Shown: positions 18,351-26,855 of the stretch, piece after piece
Numbering within the stretch: the first letter of the stretch is position 1
Layout of the letters: each line of letters begins with the position of its first letter
Assembly (NCBI RefSeq): GCF_000166195.2
Contig: NZ_CM001403.1
Coordinates: 868,001 to 932,000 of the forward strand
DNA length: 64,000 nucleotides
Source: Mucilaginibacter paludis DSM 18603
GTDB taxonomy: Bacteria; Bacteroidota; Bacteroidia; Sphingobacteriales; Sphingobacteriaceae
Reading direction: 5' to 3'
The notes under the pieces: generated by a model
Told to the model about the DNA's origin: nothing
The model's input: the letters and a program-made list of their open reading frames with translations, nothing else
Databases searched by the model: none
Program-made: the position numbers and the translations under genes

Positions 18351-19454
18351 CTAAAAATTAATTTTACGGTTGCGTGCCTGGTTCTGCCATTCGCCGCTTA
18401 CCTTTTTGTTAATTATGGTGGTAGCACTTGCATACAAAGCCACCGTTGGGCAAATGTGGTGGGGCAAGCCGTAAAGCACATCGCCAATTTGGTATTGGTG
18501 ATTGGGCCCTGCATCTAAAACCAAATGCTCTTCGCTATGGCCCACAAATTTCAGTTCGGGTGTGTTCAAAAAAGTGACGCGTTTATCTAAAACATTCTCA
18601 GACGCTATTGATTTATGCCCAAGGTCCACACAGATCTTAGTTTCGTCAGGCAATGACACCACGCGGGTAATAACCAGGGCGGCTGTTAAAAAAGCCTGCT
18701 CGGTAAACGCCTGCTGGTAACCGCCATCCCAATAAATAAACGTTCCGGGGCTGCATTCTATATCGCTTTTAGCGGCATGGACAGGGAAAGTAGGTGTGCC
18801 CCCGGCTACAACAACCGGCTCAAAGCCCAGGCTACGCAACTGTACAACCAAACTATCCACAGGTGCAAAAGCGGTATTCACGCGTTCTGCACGAATGGCC
18901 AGATCTTCATCATGGATGTGCCCGTCGTATGCATGTAAACCTTTTACTTGAATAGCTGGCAAGGCCGCACAACGCTGGTATAAAGCCAAAGCGTGTTGCA
19001 GTACAATACCCGAGCGGTTCATGCCCACGTTCAGATCAATATAAACCTGGATGGTTAACTGGTTAGCTAAAGCCAGTTCGTTCATTCTTTCGGCAACGGT
19101 ATAATCATCTACCAGGCAGGCCAATTGCGTAGCGGTATAATGCTTAATTAAGGCGATAAACCTGTCGATTTTGGGGCCTACGGGCTGGTAAGCCAGCAAT
19201 ACATCGGGCGCATTGCACAAGGCCAGCATTTCGGCCTCGGCTATAGTAGCGCACTTAAATTTGCTGATGCCTGCCTCCAAACATAATTCAACAGCCTGGC
19301 TGCTTTTATGGGTTTTTACATGCGGCCTTAAACGGTTTACGTTATCAATACTGCTCACTAATAGCCCAATATTATATTTTACCCTTTCGGGATAAACAAT
19401 TAAAGCAGGGCTATCGGGCAGATCAATATCAGTTATACTAAACCAGTCTTCCAT
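18351..19454 (-). CDS. D-threonine aldolase / D-serine dehydratase-like PLP enzyme
   Basis: A 367-residue fold-type III PLP enzyme of the DSD1/D-threonine aldolase family. I place the start at the ATG at 19454 (MEDWFSITDI); the longer frame begins only with TTG and overlaps the RidA stop. RPHVKTHKS carries the PLP lysine (Lys47). Near the C-terminus PHHICPTV has an His-x-Cys pair (about 333/335), the zinc-binding pattern of D-serine dehydratases. It may deaminate D-serine or D-threonine, or act as a D-specific aldolase; sequence by eye cannot decide. The RidA gene directly upstream favours a deaminase that makes a reactive enamine. Confidence 0.85.
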   Translation of the reverse strand: MEDWFSITDIDLPDSPALIVYPERVKYNIGLLVSSIDNVNRLRPHVKTHKSSQAVELCLEAGISKFKCATIAEAEMLALCNAPDVLLAYQPVGPKIDRFIALIKHYTATQLACLVDDYTVAERMNELALANQLTIQVYIDLNVGMNRSGIVLQHALALYQRCAALPAIQVKGLHAYDGHIHDEDLAIRAERVNTAFAPVDSLVVQLRSLGFEPVVVAGGTPTFPVHAAKSDIECSPGTFIYWDGGYQQAFTEQAFLTAALVITRVVSLPDETKICVDLGHKSIASENVLDKRVTFLNTPELKFVGHSEEHLVLDAGPNHQYQIGDVLYGLPHHICPTVALYASATTIINKKVSGEWQNQARNRKINF

Positions 19455-19467
19455 ATTACTCTCGAAG

Positions 19468-19938
19468 CTATTCTTGTTCCAACTCAAAAAGAGCCTCTAT
19501 TTCAACCGGGATGTTATCCGGCAGCGAGCCAAAGCCAACGGCGCTACGCACGCCTATACCGTTCTCGGCACCCCAAACCTGCGCAAAAAGTTCGCTGCAA
19601 CCATTAATAATAAAGGGATGTTTTTCAAAATCGGGCGTGCAGTTTACCATTCCTAAAACCTTGATCACTCTTCTTACTTTGTTTAAGCTACCCAGGTTTG
19701 TTTTAATGGTTGATAGAATGGTAAGGCCAACCTGGCGCGCAGCCAATTTGCCGTTCTCCATATCTATCGTATCGCCAATACGGCCAATGATCAGGCTTTT
19801 ATCATCCTGTACGGGGCCATGGCCAGATACGTACAAATATTTGCCATCTACCAGGTAAGGTTTGTAAACCCCCAGCGGAGAAGGTGCGGGTGGCAGGTTA
19901 AGGCCGGTTTGTTCGAAATTTTCTTCAGGAGTGTTCAT
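19468..19938 (-). CDS. RidA/YjgF family enamine/imine deaminase
   Basis: A 156-residue cytoplasmic RidA-fold protein. PPAPSPLGVYKPYLVDGKYL and YVSGHGPVQ are typical of the N-terminal half. GIGVRSAVGFGSLPDNIPVE near the C-terminus holds the Arg that binds the carboxylate of 2-iminoacids in active RidA proteins. RidA hydrolyses the enamine/imine released by PLP-dependent serine/threonine dehydratases, which fits the neighbouring PLP enzyme. The stop lies 13 bp before that gene's ATG. Confidence 0.9.
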   Translation of the reverse strand: MNTPEENFEQTGLNLPPAPSPLGVYKPYLVDGKYLYVSGHGPVQDDKSLIIGRIGDTIDMENGKLAARQVGLTILSTIKTNLGSLNKVRRVIKVLGMVNCTPDFEKHPFIINGCSELFAQVWGAENGIGVRSAVGFGSLPDNIPVEIEALFELEQE

Positions 19939-19952
19939 AAATGCGATGTATA

Positions 19953-21269
19953 TTATTTGATTATTTGATTAATTACTAAAACGCCTGCCAGCCCCATGGT
20001 AGCCACAAGCGCTTCCATTACCGACCACGATTTAACGGTATCTTTTACGCTGATGTTAAAATACTCTTTAAACATCCAGAAGCCGGCATCGTTCACGTGC
20101 GAAAACATCAGGCTGCCCGCGCCAACGGCCAGTACCATCAGGTTGGGATCGGTATGGGTTTGCTGCATTAAAGGTAATATGATACCCGCTGTTGTTAAAC
20201 CGGCTACCGTTGCCGAGCCTACGCAAGCCCTTATTACCGCTGCCATTAACCAGGCCAGCAATAGCGGCGGTAAGTTAACATGTTGCAGCAAACCGGCTAT
20301 CTGCATACTGGCCCCGCTATCTGTAAGTACCTGTTTTAACGCACCCGACGAGCCTATAATGAGGACGATCATACCGATATCTTTAACGGCATCGGCATAA
20401 ATAGTCATCACTTGTTTAATGCTTTTACCGCATCGCATACCTAACGACCAGGTAGCATACATCAGCGCAAGCATCATCACGATAGAGGGTTGCCCCACCA
20501 AAGCTACTATATTTTGAAAAGGCAGGCGGTGATTATATAAAAAGGGGTACACCGCGGTAAGCATTAACAGCAACACCGGTAATAACGCTGTGAAAAAGCT
20601 ACTGGCCGTACCTGGTATTTTTGAGCCCGAAGACTGCGCTGGCATAAAAACCTCAAGCGGATGCGCCTCAATACCTTTAAGTGTTCTGGAAAACAATGGC
20701 CCCGCCACCACAATAGCCGGTATGGCTATAGCTATACCGTATAGTAACGTGATACCCATATTGGCATTAAACTGTACTACCAATGCAGATGGAGATGGAT
20801 GCGGGGGCAAAAAGCCATGCGTTACCGATAAAGCAGCCAGCATAGGCAACCCGATATAGATGGCCGGCATTTTATACTGATAAACGATAGAAAATATGAG
20901 CGGCACCATCAACACAAAACCGATACCGTAATAAAGGGGGATGCCAATAACAAAACCTGTTACCACCATAGCCCACTGAATGTATTTGGTGCCAAATACC
21001 CCCATCATGGAGCTGGCCAGGTTTTGCGCAGCGCCACTCTCGGCAAGTAGTTTGCCCAGCATAGCGCCCAGGCATAAAATAATAACCAACGAGCCCAGCG
21101 TGTCGCCGATACCCTTTTCAACCGAATGTGAAATTTGTGCAGGTGGGATGCCCAGCATTAAGCCGGCAGCGACCGATATAACCAGGAAAGAAAGAAAAGC
21201 ACTGACCTTAAATACAGAGATCATGACGACCAGGGCGGCAATGCAAAGCAGTACTATAATTAAAGTCAT
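19953..21269 (-). CDS. GntP family permease (gluconate or D-serine type)
   Basis: A 438-residue, very hydrophobic inner-membrane protein with about 12 helices and GntP family features such as the segment GFLPPHPSPSALVVQFNANM and VGSATVAGLTTAGIILPLM. GntP proteins are proton symporters for gluconate and related sugar acids, but the family also includes the E. coli D-serine permease DsdX. Because the next genes are RidA and a D-serine/D-threonine enzyme, I lean towards amino-acid import. It lies 10 bp after GH20 and 14 bp before RidA. Confidence 0.9.
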   Translation of the reverse strand: MTLIIVLLCIAALVVMISVFKVSAFLSFLVISVAAGLMLGIPPAQISHSVEKGIGDTLGSLVIILCLGAMLGKLLAESGAAQNLASSMMGVFGTKYIQWAMVVTGFVIGIPLYYGIGFVLMVPLIFSIVYQYKMPAIYIGLPMLAALSVTHGFLPPHPSPSALVVQFNANMGITLLYGIAIAIPAIVVAGPLFSRTLKGIEAHPLEVFMPAQSSGSKIPGTASSFFTALLPVLLLMLTAVYPFLYNHRLPFQNIVALVGQPSIVMMLALMYATWSLGMRCGKSIKQVMTIYADAVKDIGMIVLIIGSSGALKQVLTDSGASMQIAGLLQHVNLPPLLLAWLMAAVIRACVGSATVAGLTTAGIILPLMQQTHTDPNLMVLAVGAGSLMFSHVNDAGFWMFKEYFNISVKDTVKSWSVMEALVATMGLAGVLVINQIIK

Positions 21270-21279
21270 TTTTTTATTT

Positions 21280-23583
21280 TCAATTTATAATAAACTCATC
21301 AACCAGCAACCAGGCCGCAGCACCAGTTCCATACTCGCCAGCAGGGATAGTACCCTGGTTAACAGCATTAACGCGAACGTAGCGCGCCGTAACAGCCGGT
21401 ATTTTTGCACCAACCGTATTAATGCCGTTTAAAGGGAAGTTGGTTTGCCGGTAGACATCCTGATAGTTAACACCATCTGCCGATATGGAGAAAACCATTT
21501 CGACCGGGGGCCACATTTTTTGCCAGTGATAGTTGAGCACATGGGTAGCAATGGAGCTAATGGATTGCGGCTTACCCAAATCAATTGTAGCTACCATATT
21601 GGTACCGCTAAAGCCAAACCATTCGCCATTGTTATAGCGGCTGTTGCCTGTAAGGCCATTCACCATGCGGTCGGTGCTGCCAGGGTTATAGTTACCTGCC
21701 GGTTGGTTTTGCAAGCTTACTTTTTTGCCTGTGGCCTTACTCACTACCAACTGCTTGGTATAGATATCCTGATAGCGTGTTTTGCCTATAAACAAAGCCG
21801 CCTTTACGGTACATGTTTTTTTTACCGGCAAAGCCGATGTATATTTCAGGCTAAAAGCATCAGGCAGGCTGCCATCGGTAGTATAGCGCAGTTGCGCGTT
21901 TGGCAGGCTGCTTTTTAAAGTCAGGAAAAGTGTACCATCGCTGCTGGTGGTAACGGTATCGGTTATCTGGTCAAAATTATCGGCAGCATTAATGCCCTGT
22001 TTTTTTAACAGCTTAAGGTTAACCCGTGTACGGGTTAAAAAGCCGGGGAGGTTACGGGTTGCCTTTGGCGACCAGGCAATTTCGGCCAGGGCAAGCATCC
22101 GGGGGAACATCATATACTCGGCTTTGCGGGTGTTGGTGATGTATTCTGTCCACAGGTTGGCTTGTACACCTAATATGTAACTGGCCTCCGCCGGTGTCAG
22201 GCTTGCGGGTACCGGTTCGTAACTGTATAATTTACTCAGCGGCGTATAGCCACCGGCAGCAAGCGAATCTGTTGCATAAAGCGATTGGTAATAATCAAGG
22301 TAAACCTGCTTCTCGGGTGTCATGATAGCCTGGTGATGCTGCCTTGCCGATTCTATGCCGCCTTGCTCGCCTGTCCAGCTCATCACCGTAGCACCGGGAG
22401 TCAGGCCGCCTTCCAAAATCTCGTCCCAGCCAATAATTTTGCGGCCTTGGGTAGCCAGGTAATTACTTATCCGTTTAATAAAATAGCTTTGTAATTCGTG
22501 TTCGTTTTTTAAATGCTCTGTTTTAATCCGTTGCTGGCATTTAGGGCAAACTTTCCATTTGTCTTTGGGACATTCGTCACCGCCGATATGAATATACTGT
22601 GAGGGAAATATATTGATCACCTCGCTGAGTACATCTTCTAAAAAAGTAAAGGTAGCCTCGTTGCCGGCACAATAAACATCGTTAAAAACGCCCCAGTAAG
22701 TAGCGGTTTGATAAGGCCCTCCTGTACAGCCCAGTTGCGGATAAGCCGCCAGCGCGGCAAGGGCATGGCCCGGCATTTCAATCTCGGGGATTACGGTAAT
22801 ATGGCGTTCAGCTGCGTAACGCACAATAGCTTTAGCTTCGGCTTGCGTATAATAGCCACCGTAGCGTTGGCCGTCAAACTGGTGGGGTAACTCCTTCTTA
22901 TGGCCGATAAGCGTTTCGTTGCGATAGGCCGAAATATTTTGCAGTGCAGGATATTTTTTGATCTCGATACGCCAGCCCTGGTCGTCGGTAAGGTGCCAGT
23001 GAAAAGTATTGATCTTGTAAAGGGCTAAAATATCTATCCATTTTTTTATGGCACTCACCGGGAAAAGATGGCGGCTAACATCAAGGTGCATACCCCGGTA
23101 AGCAAACCGTGGATAGTCGGTTATATTACCGCCTGGTATATTGATCCTCTTCCCTACCACGGGTTGCATCAGTTGGATAAGTGTTTGCAGGCCATAAAAA
23201 ACACCGGCCTCATTGTTACCTGTTAATTGGATGCCCTTATTGCCAATTGCTAAATGATAGCCTTCTTTCTGTTTTACTGCTACGCTATCAATCGTTAGCG
23301 TGACCAGGTTGCTGCCGGTACGCTGCGTACTTGCCTTGAGTGTTATTCCGGCAATTGACCTAACGTACTGGTTAAAAAAAACGAGATTGCTCTCTGCTAT
23401 GTTTATGCTTCTGTAGAGCCGGGTATCGGTATTCAAAACAAATACCTCACTATTCTGCGTTAACGCAACCGGCTGCGGAATTACAGCTGGCCGCTGTGCA
23501 TAACATGGCCTGATCATCACGCCCAGATACAAGGAGAGATACAAAATATAAGCTAAAACATTTTGCTTTGTTATGCAGTACAC
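21280..23583 (-). CDS. GH20 beta-N-acetylhexosaminidase with discoidin-type domain
   Basis: A 767-residue secreted family 20 hexosaminidase. The catalytic barrel has RGMHLDVSRHLFPV, HWHLTDDQGWRIEIK and IHIGGDECPKDKW, with the Asp336-Glu337 dyad. A chitobiase-type beta domain (about 555-630) and an F5/8-type domain (about 645-767) follow. The start codon appears to be GTG at 23583: the hydrophobic signal segment (NVLAYILYLSLYLGV) lies between it and the first ATG at 23517, which is too late. It follows GH29 by 12 bp and leads into the GntP permease. Confidence 0.92.
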   Translation of the reverse strand: MYCITKQNVLAYILYLSLYLGVMIRPCYAQRPAVIPQPVALTQNSEVFVLNTDTRLYRSINIAESNLVFFNQYVRSIAGITLKASTQRTGSNLVTLTIDSVAVKQKEGYHLAIGNKGIQLTGNNEAGVFYGLQTLIQLMQPVVGKRINIPGGNITDYPRFAYRGMHLDVSRHLFPVSAIKKWIDILALYKINTFHWHLTDDQGWRIEIKKYPALQNISAYRNETLIGHKKELPHQFDGQRYGGYYTQAEAKAIVRYAAERHITVIPEIEMPGHALAALAAYPQLGCTGGPYQTATYWGVFNDVYCAGNEATFTFLEDVLSEVINIFPSQYIHIGGDECPKDKWKVCPKCQQRIKTEHLKNEHELQSYFIKRISNYLATQGRKIIGWDEILEGGLTPGATVMSWTGEQGGIESARQHHQAIMTPEKQVYLDYYQSLYATDSLAAGGYTPLSKLYSYEPVPASLTPAEASYILGVQANLWTEYITNTRKAEYMMFPRMLALAEIAWSPKATRNLPGFLTRTRVNLKLLKKQGINAADNFDQITDTVTTSSDGTLFLTLKSSLPNAQLRYTTDGSLPDAFSLKYTSALPVKKTCTVKAALFIGKTRYQDIYTKQLVVSKATGKKVSLQNQPAGNYNPGSTDRMVNGLTGNSRYNNGEWFGFSGTNMVATIDLGKPQSISSIATHVLNYHWQKMWPPVEMVFSISADGVNYQDVYRQTNFPLNGINTVGAKIPAVTARYVRVNAVNQGTIPAGEYGTGAAAWLLVDEFIIN

Positions 23584-23595
23584 AATTGTTTTTTT

Positions 23596-25224
23596 TTAAT
23601 TTAAAAGCTTGGTATCACCCTCCACATCAACCTTACTTTGTTCGGCTACGGCCTTGTATTCAAACGAGCCGGATGCAGTTTTTATGGTAGTGTTAAAACG
23701 TCCTTCTGGGCTAACGTTTACCCAATCGGTGTATTTCCATTGGTCGGCATACAAGGTTTCCACCCGGCCGCGGTAAGCACGATAAGCAAACCTGGCGCGT
23801 TTAACATTCTTATTTTTAAAGTCATACAAACGTCCGCTTAATAAAAAACCGGTGCCTGCCGGTTTGGCGTCGTCCGTTTCAACGGTAACAGCCTCAGTAA
23901 TGGCGGGCAAAACATGATCAAGCTTAATCACCACAGCATTTGGCCACCGATGATCATCATAGATGCGTTGCGCCTTCACCACCGATACCTCAAGGCCTGA
24001 AGCGGTTTGCTTATACTTGCAGCTCACATCAGCATTAGGCTTATATTCCATAATTTTACTATTCTGGCCCAACACATTAACTACTGTATTGCTTTGAGCT
24101 TTTACCGAGTGCAGGGTAAATGTTTTACGTTCACCTTCCTTCCATTCGGCTGCTTCGGTAACTATGGCGTAAACCGCGTCGCCCTTTGCCGTAAAAAGTA
24201 TGTTGTTCTCTTTATTGATCACCCACGTTTTAACGCTGTCAATACATTCGTGGTTAATAAAATACCATGCCGCCATTTCGCGCAGGCGGCCATCCTGTTC
24301 TTCGGCAAGTTCGCCGTTAGGCTTCGGCCCCACATTTAATAAAAGAGAACCACCTTTTGAGCGCGCCTCAACCAAAAGGTTAATGAGCTGCGAGCCCGAT
24401 TTATAACGTTCGTTAGTGGGTTGGTATTGCCATGCGGTACCAATGGTAATGGGCGATAACCATGGTTGCGTAATTGGGGTACCGGGCAAAGTTTGCTCGG
24501 GCGTTTTGATTGCACCACGGGTGATTAGCAGATCGGGCTGCAGTTTCCAGCAAGTTTGTTTAACAACTTCTTTAGGCTCGCCATCGATAAATAAAACATC
24601 AATTTTGCCGTAATTGGTCATCAGCTCTTCGCACTGGCGACGGTTATAATCGGCATATTTTTTGGTGAGCGCGGCATCCATAACTACATTGGTGCGGCTA
24701 ATTGGGAGGTGGTTAGCATGTAAAAAATAAAAATCCTCCGGAGAAAAATATAGCCCTACATCCAACCCAACTGCACGGGTGGCATCAACAAACTGCTTAA
24801 GCAAATCTTTTTTATACGGTGTTTTGGTGATATTAAAATCGGTTGTTTTGGTATCCCACATACAAAAACCAGAGTGGTGTTTTGTGGTGAATACAATATA
24901 CTTCATCCCGGCAAGTTTAGCCAATACAGCTATCTGGTAAGGATCAAATTTATCGGGATTAAAGGTTTTAGGCAATTCTGTAAAAAAGCGATCTACATAA
25001 TCGTCAGACGCGCCTACCAACGAGTGGCTGATCACGACGCCTAATTGTGCATCAACACTAAAATGGATAAATAAACCGGCCCCTGTATTTTTGAGCCATT
25101 GTTCGCGCTCGGGCTTATTCAGATTAAAACTACTTTTTTCATCATCGTTAACAACATCGTTTTGTGCAAACGCTTTGTTAAGGCAAAGTATCAATAAAAA
25201 AAATGCAAATACTTTATTCAACAT
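23596..25224 (-). CDS. GH29 alpha-L-fucosidase
   Basis: A 542-residue secreted family 29 enzyme. The signal peptide MLNKVFAFFLLILCLNKAFA is clear. The barrel shows GLFIHFSVDAQLG, VFTTKHHSGFCMWDTKTTDF and DVLFIDGEPKEV; Asp214 in FIDG sits at the nucleophile position. A C-terminal beta domain (about 350-540) is present, but not the double F5/8 architecture of the other GH29 in this window. It is the first enzyme gene after SusD in the sigma/FecR-controlled operon. Together with GH20 it suggests a fucosylated, HexNAc-containing substrate. Confidence 0.9.
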   Translation of the reverse strand: MLNKVFAFFLLILCLNKAFAQNDVVNDDEKSSFNLNKPEREQWLKNTGAGLFIHFSVDAQLGVVISHSLVGASDDYVDRFFTELPKTFNPDKFDPYQIAVLAKLAGMKYIVFTTKHHSGFCMWDTKTTDFNITKTPYKKDLLKQFVDATRAVGLDVGLYFSPEDFYFLHANHLPISRTNVVMDAALTKKYADYNRRQCEELMTNYGKIDVLFIDGEPKEVVKQTCWKLQPDLLITRGAIKTPEQTLPGTPITQPWLSPITIGTAWQYQPTNERYKSGSQLINLLVEARSKGGSLLLNVGPKPNGELAEEQDGRLREMAAWYFINHECIDSVKTWVINKENNILFTAKGDAVYAIVTEAAEWKEGERKTFTLHSVKAQSNTVVNVLGQNSKIMEYKPNADVSCKYKQTASGLEVSVVKAQRIYDDHRWPNAVVIKLDHVLPAITEAVTVETDDAKPAGTGFLLSGRLYDFKNKNVKRARFAYRAYRGRVETLYADQWKYTDWVNVSPEGRFNTTIKTASGSFEYKAVAEQSKVDVEGDTKLLN

Positions 25225-25245
25225 GGTAGGTGGGGGATAAAATAA

Positions 25246-25271
25246 TCAGGAAGAACTTTCGCTCTTCCTGA
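25246..25271 (-). promoter_or_regulatory. Stem-loop between susD-like and GH29 genes
   Basis: A 9-bp perfect stem, TCAGGAAGA/TCTTCCTGA, with an 8-nt loop. On the transcribed minus strand it is followed by TTATTTTAT. It may act as a partial terminator or an mRNA 3' stabiliser, giving more SusC/D than downstream enzymes. Confidence 0.55.
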
Positions 25272-25308
25272 ACTTGTAAACAAATCAAACCTAATTAAGG
25301 GGAAATTA

Positions 25309-26838
25309 TTATTGTTTATCCCAATATACCCGCGTAAGCAAGTTATCGGGCCCTTGCCTTGCTACTGCTGCGGCATAGGATACGGCATTTAAATTTTGCT
25401 CGGAAACGGGATATAAAAACCTGCGCGGAAACTGGCCGCCGGTTGCATTGCCTGGATAATTATTGGGAGTTAATGAGGGGTAACCGGTACGCCTGTAGCT
25501 GGCAAATGCTTCCTGTGCATCGGGGAAAATGCTTACCCAAAACTGGGTATAGATTTGTTGCATTTGCTGATCAAACGTGCCTGCGGCAAGGGTATTACGG
25601 TTAACATAAGTGCTGATCTGCGCTGATGACAATGTACCATCGCTTGAACCTAAACTGATAACAGACCATTGCCTTAAAGCCGCGCTTACTCCGTTGGTGT
25701 ACAATGCACTTGCTGTTGATGCCGTGTACCAGCCTCTTAAAGCAGCTTCGGCAAGCAAAAAATAGCTCTCAGAAGCGGTAAAGATTAACCGGGGAGAATT
25801 TAAAAGCAATACAGTTTTAGGATTGGGCTCGCTTAAAGTGCTAAAATTTGCAGGTTTTGAGCTCAATGTTGCAGGCATACCCTGCTGCTTGGCAAAAGTG
25901 GTATCGGGCACTCCGCCAGAGTAAACGATAGATACAACACCTAAACGAGGATCCTTAGTTTGTTTAAGGTAATTGATAAATACATCCTGATACTTGCCTC
26001 CTTCTTGGTTTTTGTTACCATCGGCTGCAATATAATCACTATTGTATAAAGTATAAGCTAAAGGATTTTGGTTGATTACTTGCCCCGAAGCCAGGTAACT
26101 AACTTTTGCAATATCAGCATCAGCGGTGATCACGCCGCCGGCGATAGCTTTAGTTACCCATGTTTGTGCCGTGGTGATATCAACTTTGGTTAAGCGCATG
26201 CCTAACCTCAACATTAAAGAGTAAGCAAACTTCTTCCATTGAACGGTATTGCCTCCGTACATCAAATCTGCTTTATCAAATGTAGTTTTTGATGCGTCAA
26301 GACTGCTTGCGGCTTGGTCAAGCTCGGTCAGCATATTGGCATAAATTGCTTTTTGAGCGTCGTATGCAGGTGTATATTGTCCGCTGGTGTAGCCTTGTGT
26401 AGCTTGAGAATAGGGAATATCACCATATACATCGGTCAATCGGCTATAGCAATATACGCGCCATATCCGCGCTGCAGCTAATAAGTTAACCTGGGCAGGA
26501 TCGCTTTGCACGGCGGTAATAACGGTTGCCAATTCGTTCAATGCACCGGGATAGGCGCTGGAGAACGACGACGACGATGTATTGACCTGACTGGCAACGT
26601 ATTTGGAGCCAAAGCCCGAAACATCGTTGTAGCTGGTGGTATATTGCATGGTTCCCAGCAGCAGGTTAAGCATGTTAGCCACACCATCGTACTCGGCTTT
26701 GGTAAAAAAGTATTGAGGTGTAGCGGTGGTTACCGCGTTGGGATTGGTATTAAGATCGGCAAAGTTTTTGGTACATGAGGCCAAAGCGATCAGACCAAAA
26801 GATGCGAGTATTTTATATTTGTTGATGTACTTGTTCAT
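25309..26838 (-). CDS. SusD/RagB-family glycan-binding lipoprotein
   Basis: About 509 residues; surface-exposed outer-membrane lipoprotein that caps the SusC channel and captures the substrate. I choose the ATG at 26838 (MNKYINKYK); one at 26847 is also possible. The lipobox is ALASC, followed by the Asn/Asp-rich TKNFADLNTNPNAVT typical of this SusD branch. Repeated helical segments such as AARIWRVYCYSRLTDVYGDI and a tail with RRFLYPVSEQNLN support the family. It follows SusC directly. The ligand cannot be read from sequence; neighbours suggest a fucose- and HexNAc-containing glycan or glycopeptide. Confidence 0.93.
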   Translation of the reverse strand: MNKYINKYKILASFGLIALASCTKNFADLNTNPNAVTTATPQYFFTKAEYDGVANMLNLLLGTMQYTTSYNDVSGFGSKYVASQVNTSSSSFSSAYPGALNELATVITAVQSDPAQVNLLAAARIWRVYCYSRLTDVYGDIPYSQATQGYTSGQYTPAYDAQKAIYANMLTELDQAASSLDASKTTFDKADLMYGGNTVQWKKFAYSLMLRLGMRLTKVDITTAQTWVTKAIAGGVITADADIAKVSYLASGQVINQNPLAYTLYNSDYIAADGNKNQEGGKYQDVFINYLKQTKDPRLGVVSIVYSGGVPDTTFAKQQGMPATLSSKPANFSTLSEPNPKTVLLLNSPRLIFTASESYFLLAEAALRGWYTASTASALYTNGVSAALRQWSVISLGSSDGTLSSAQISTYVNRNTLAAGTFDQQMQQIYTQFWVSIFPDAQEAFASYRRTGYPSLTPNNYPGNATGGQFPRRFLYPVSEQNLNAVSYAAAVARQGPDNLLTRVYWDKQ

Positions 26839-26855
26839 CGTTATCATTTTTATGA

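Noticed and set aside
19455-19487. Longer N-terminus for the D-threonine aldolase-like gene
   Set aside because: It starts with TTG and overlaps the RidA stop; the ATG at 19454 gives the expected family start.
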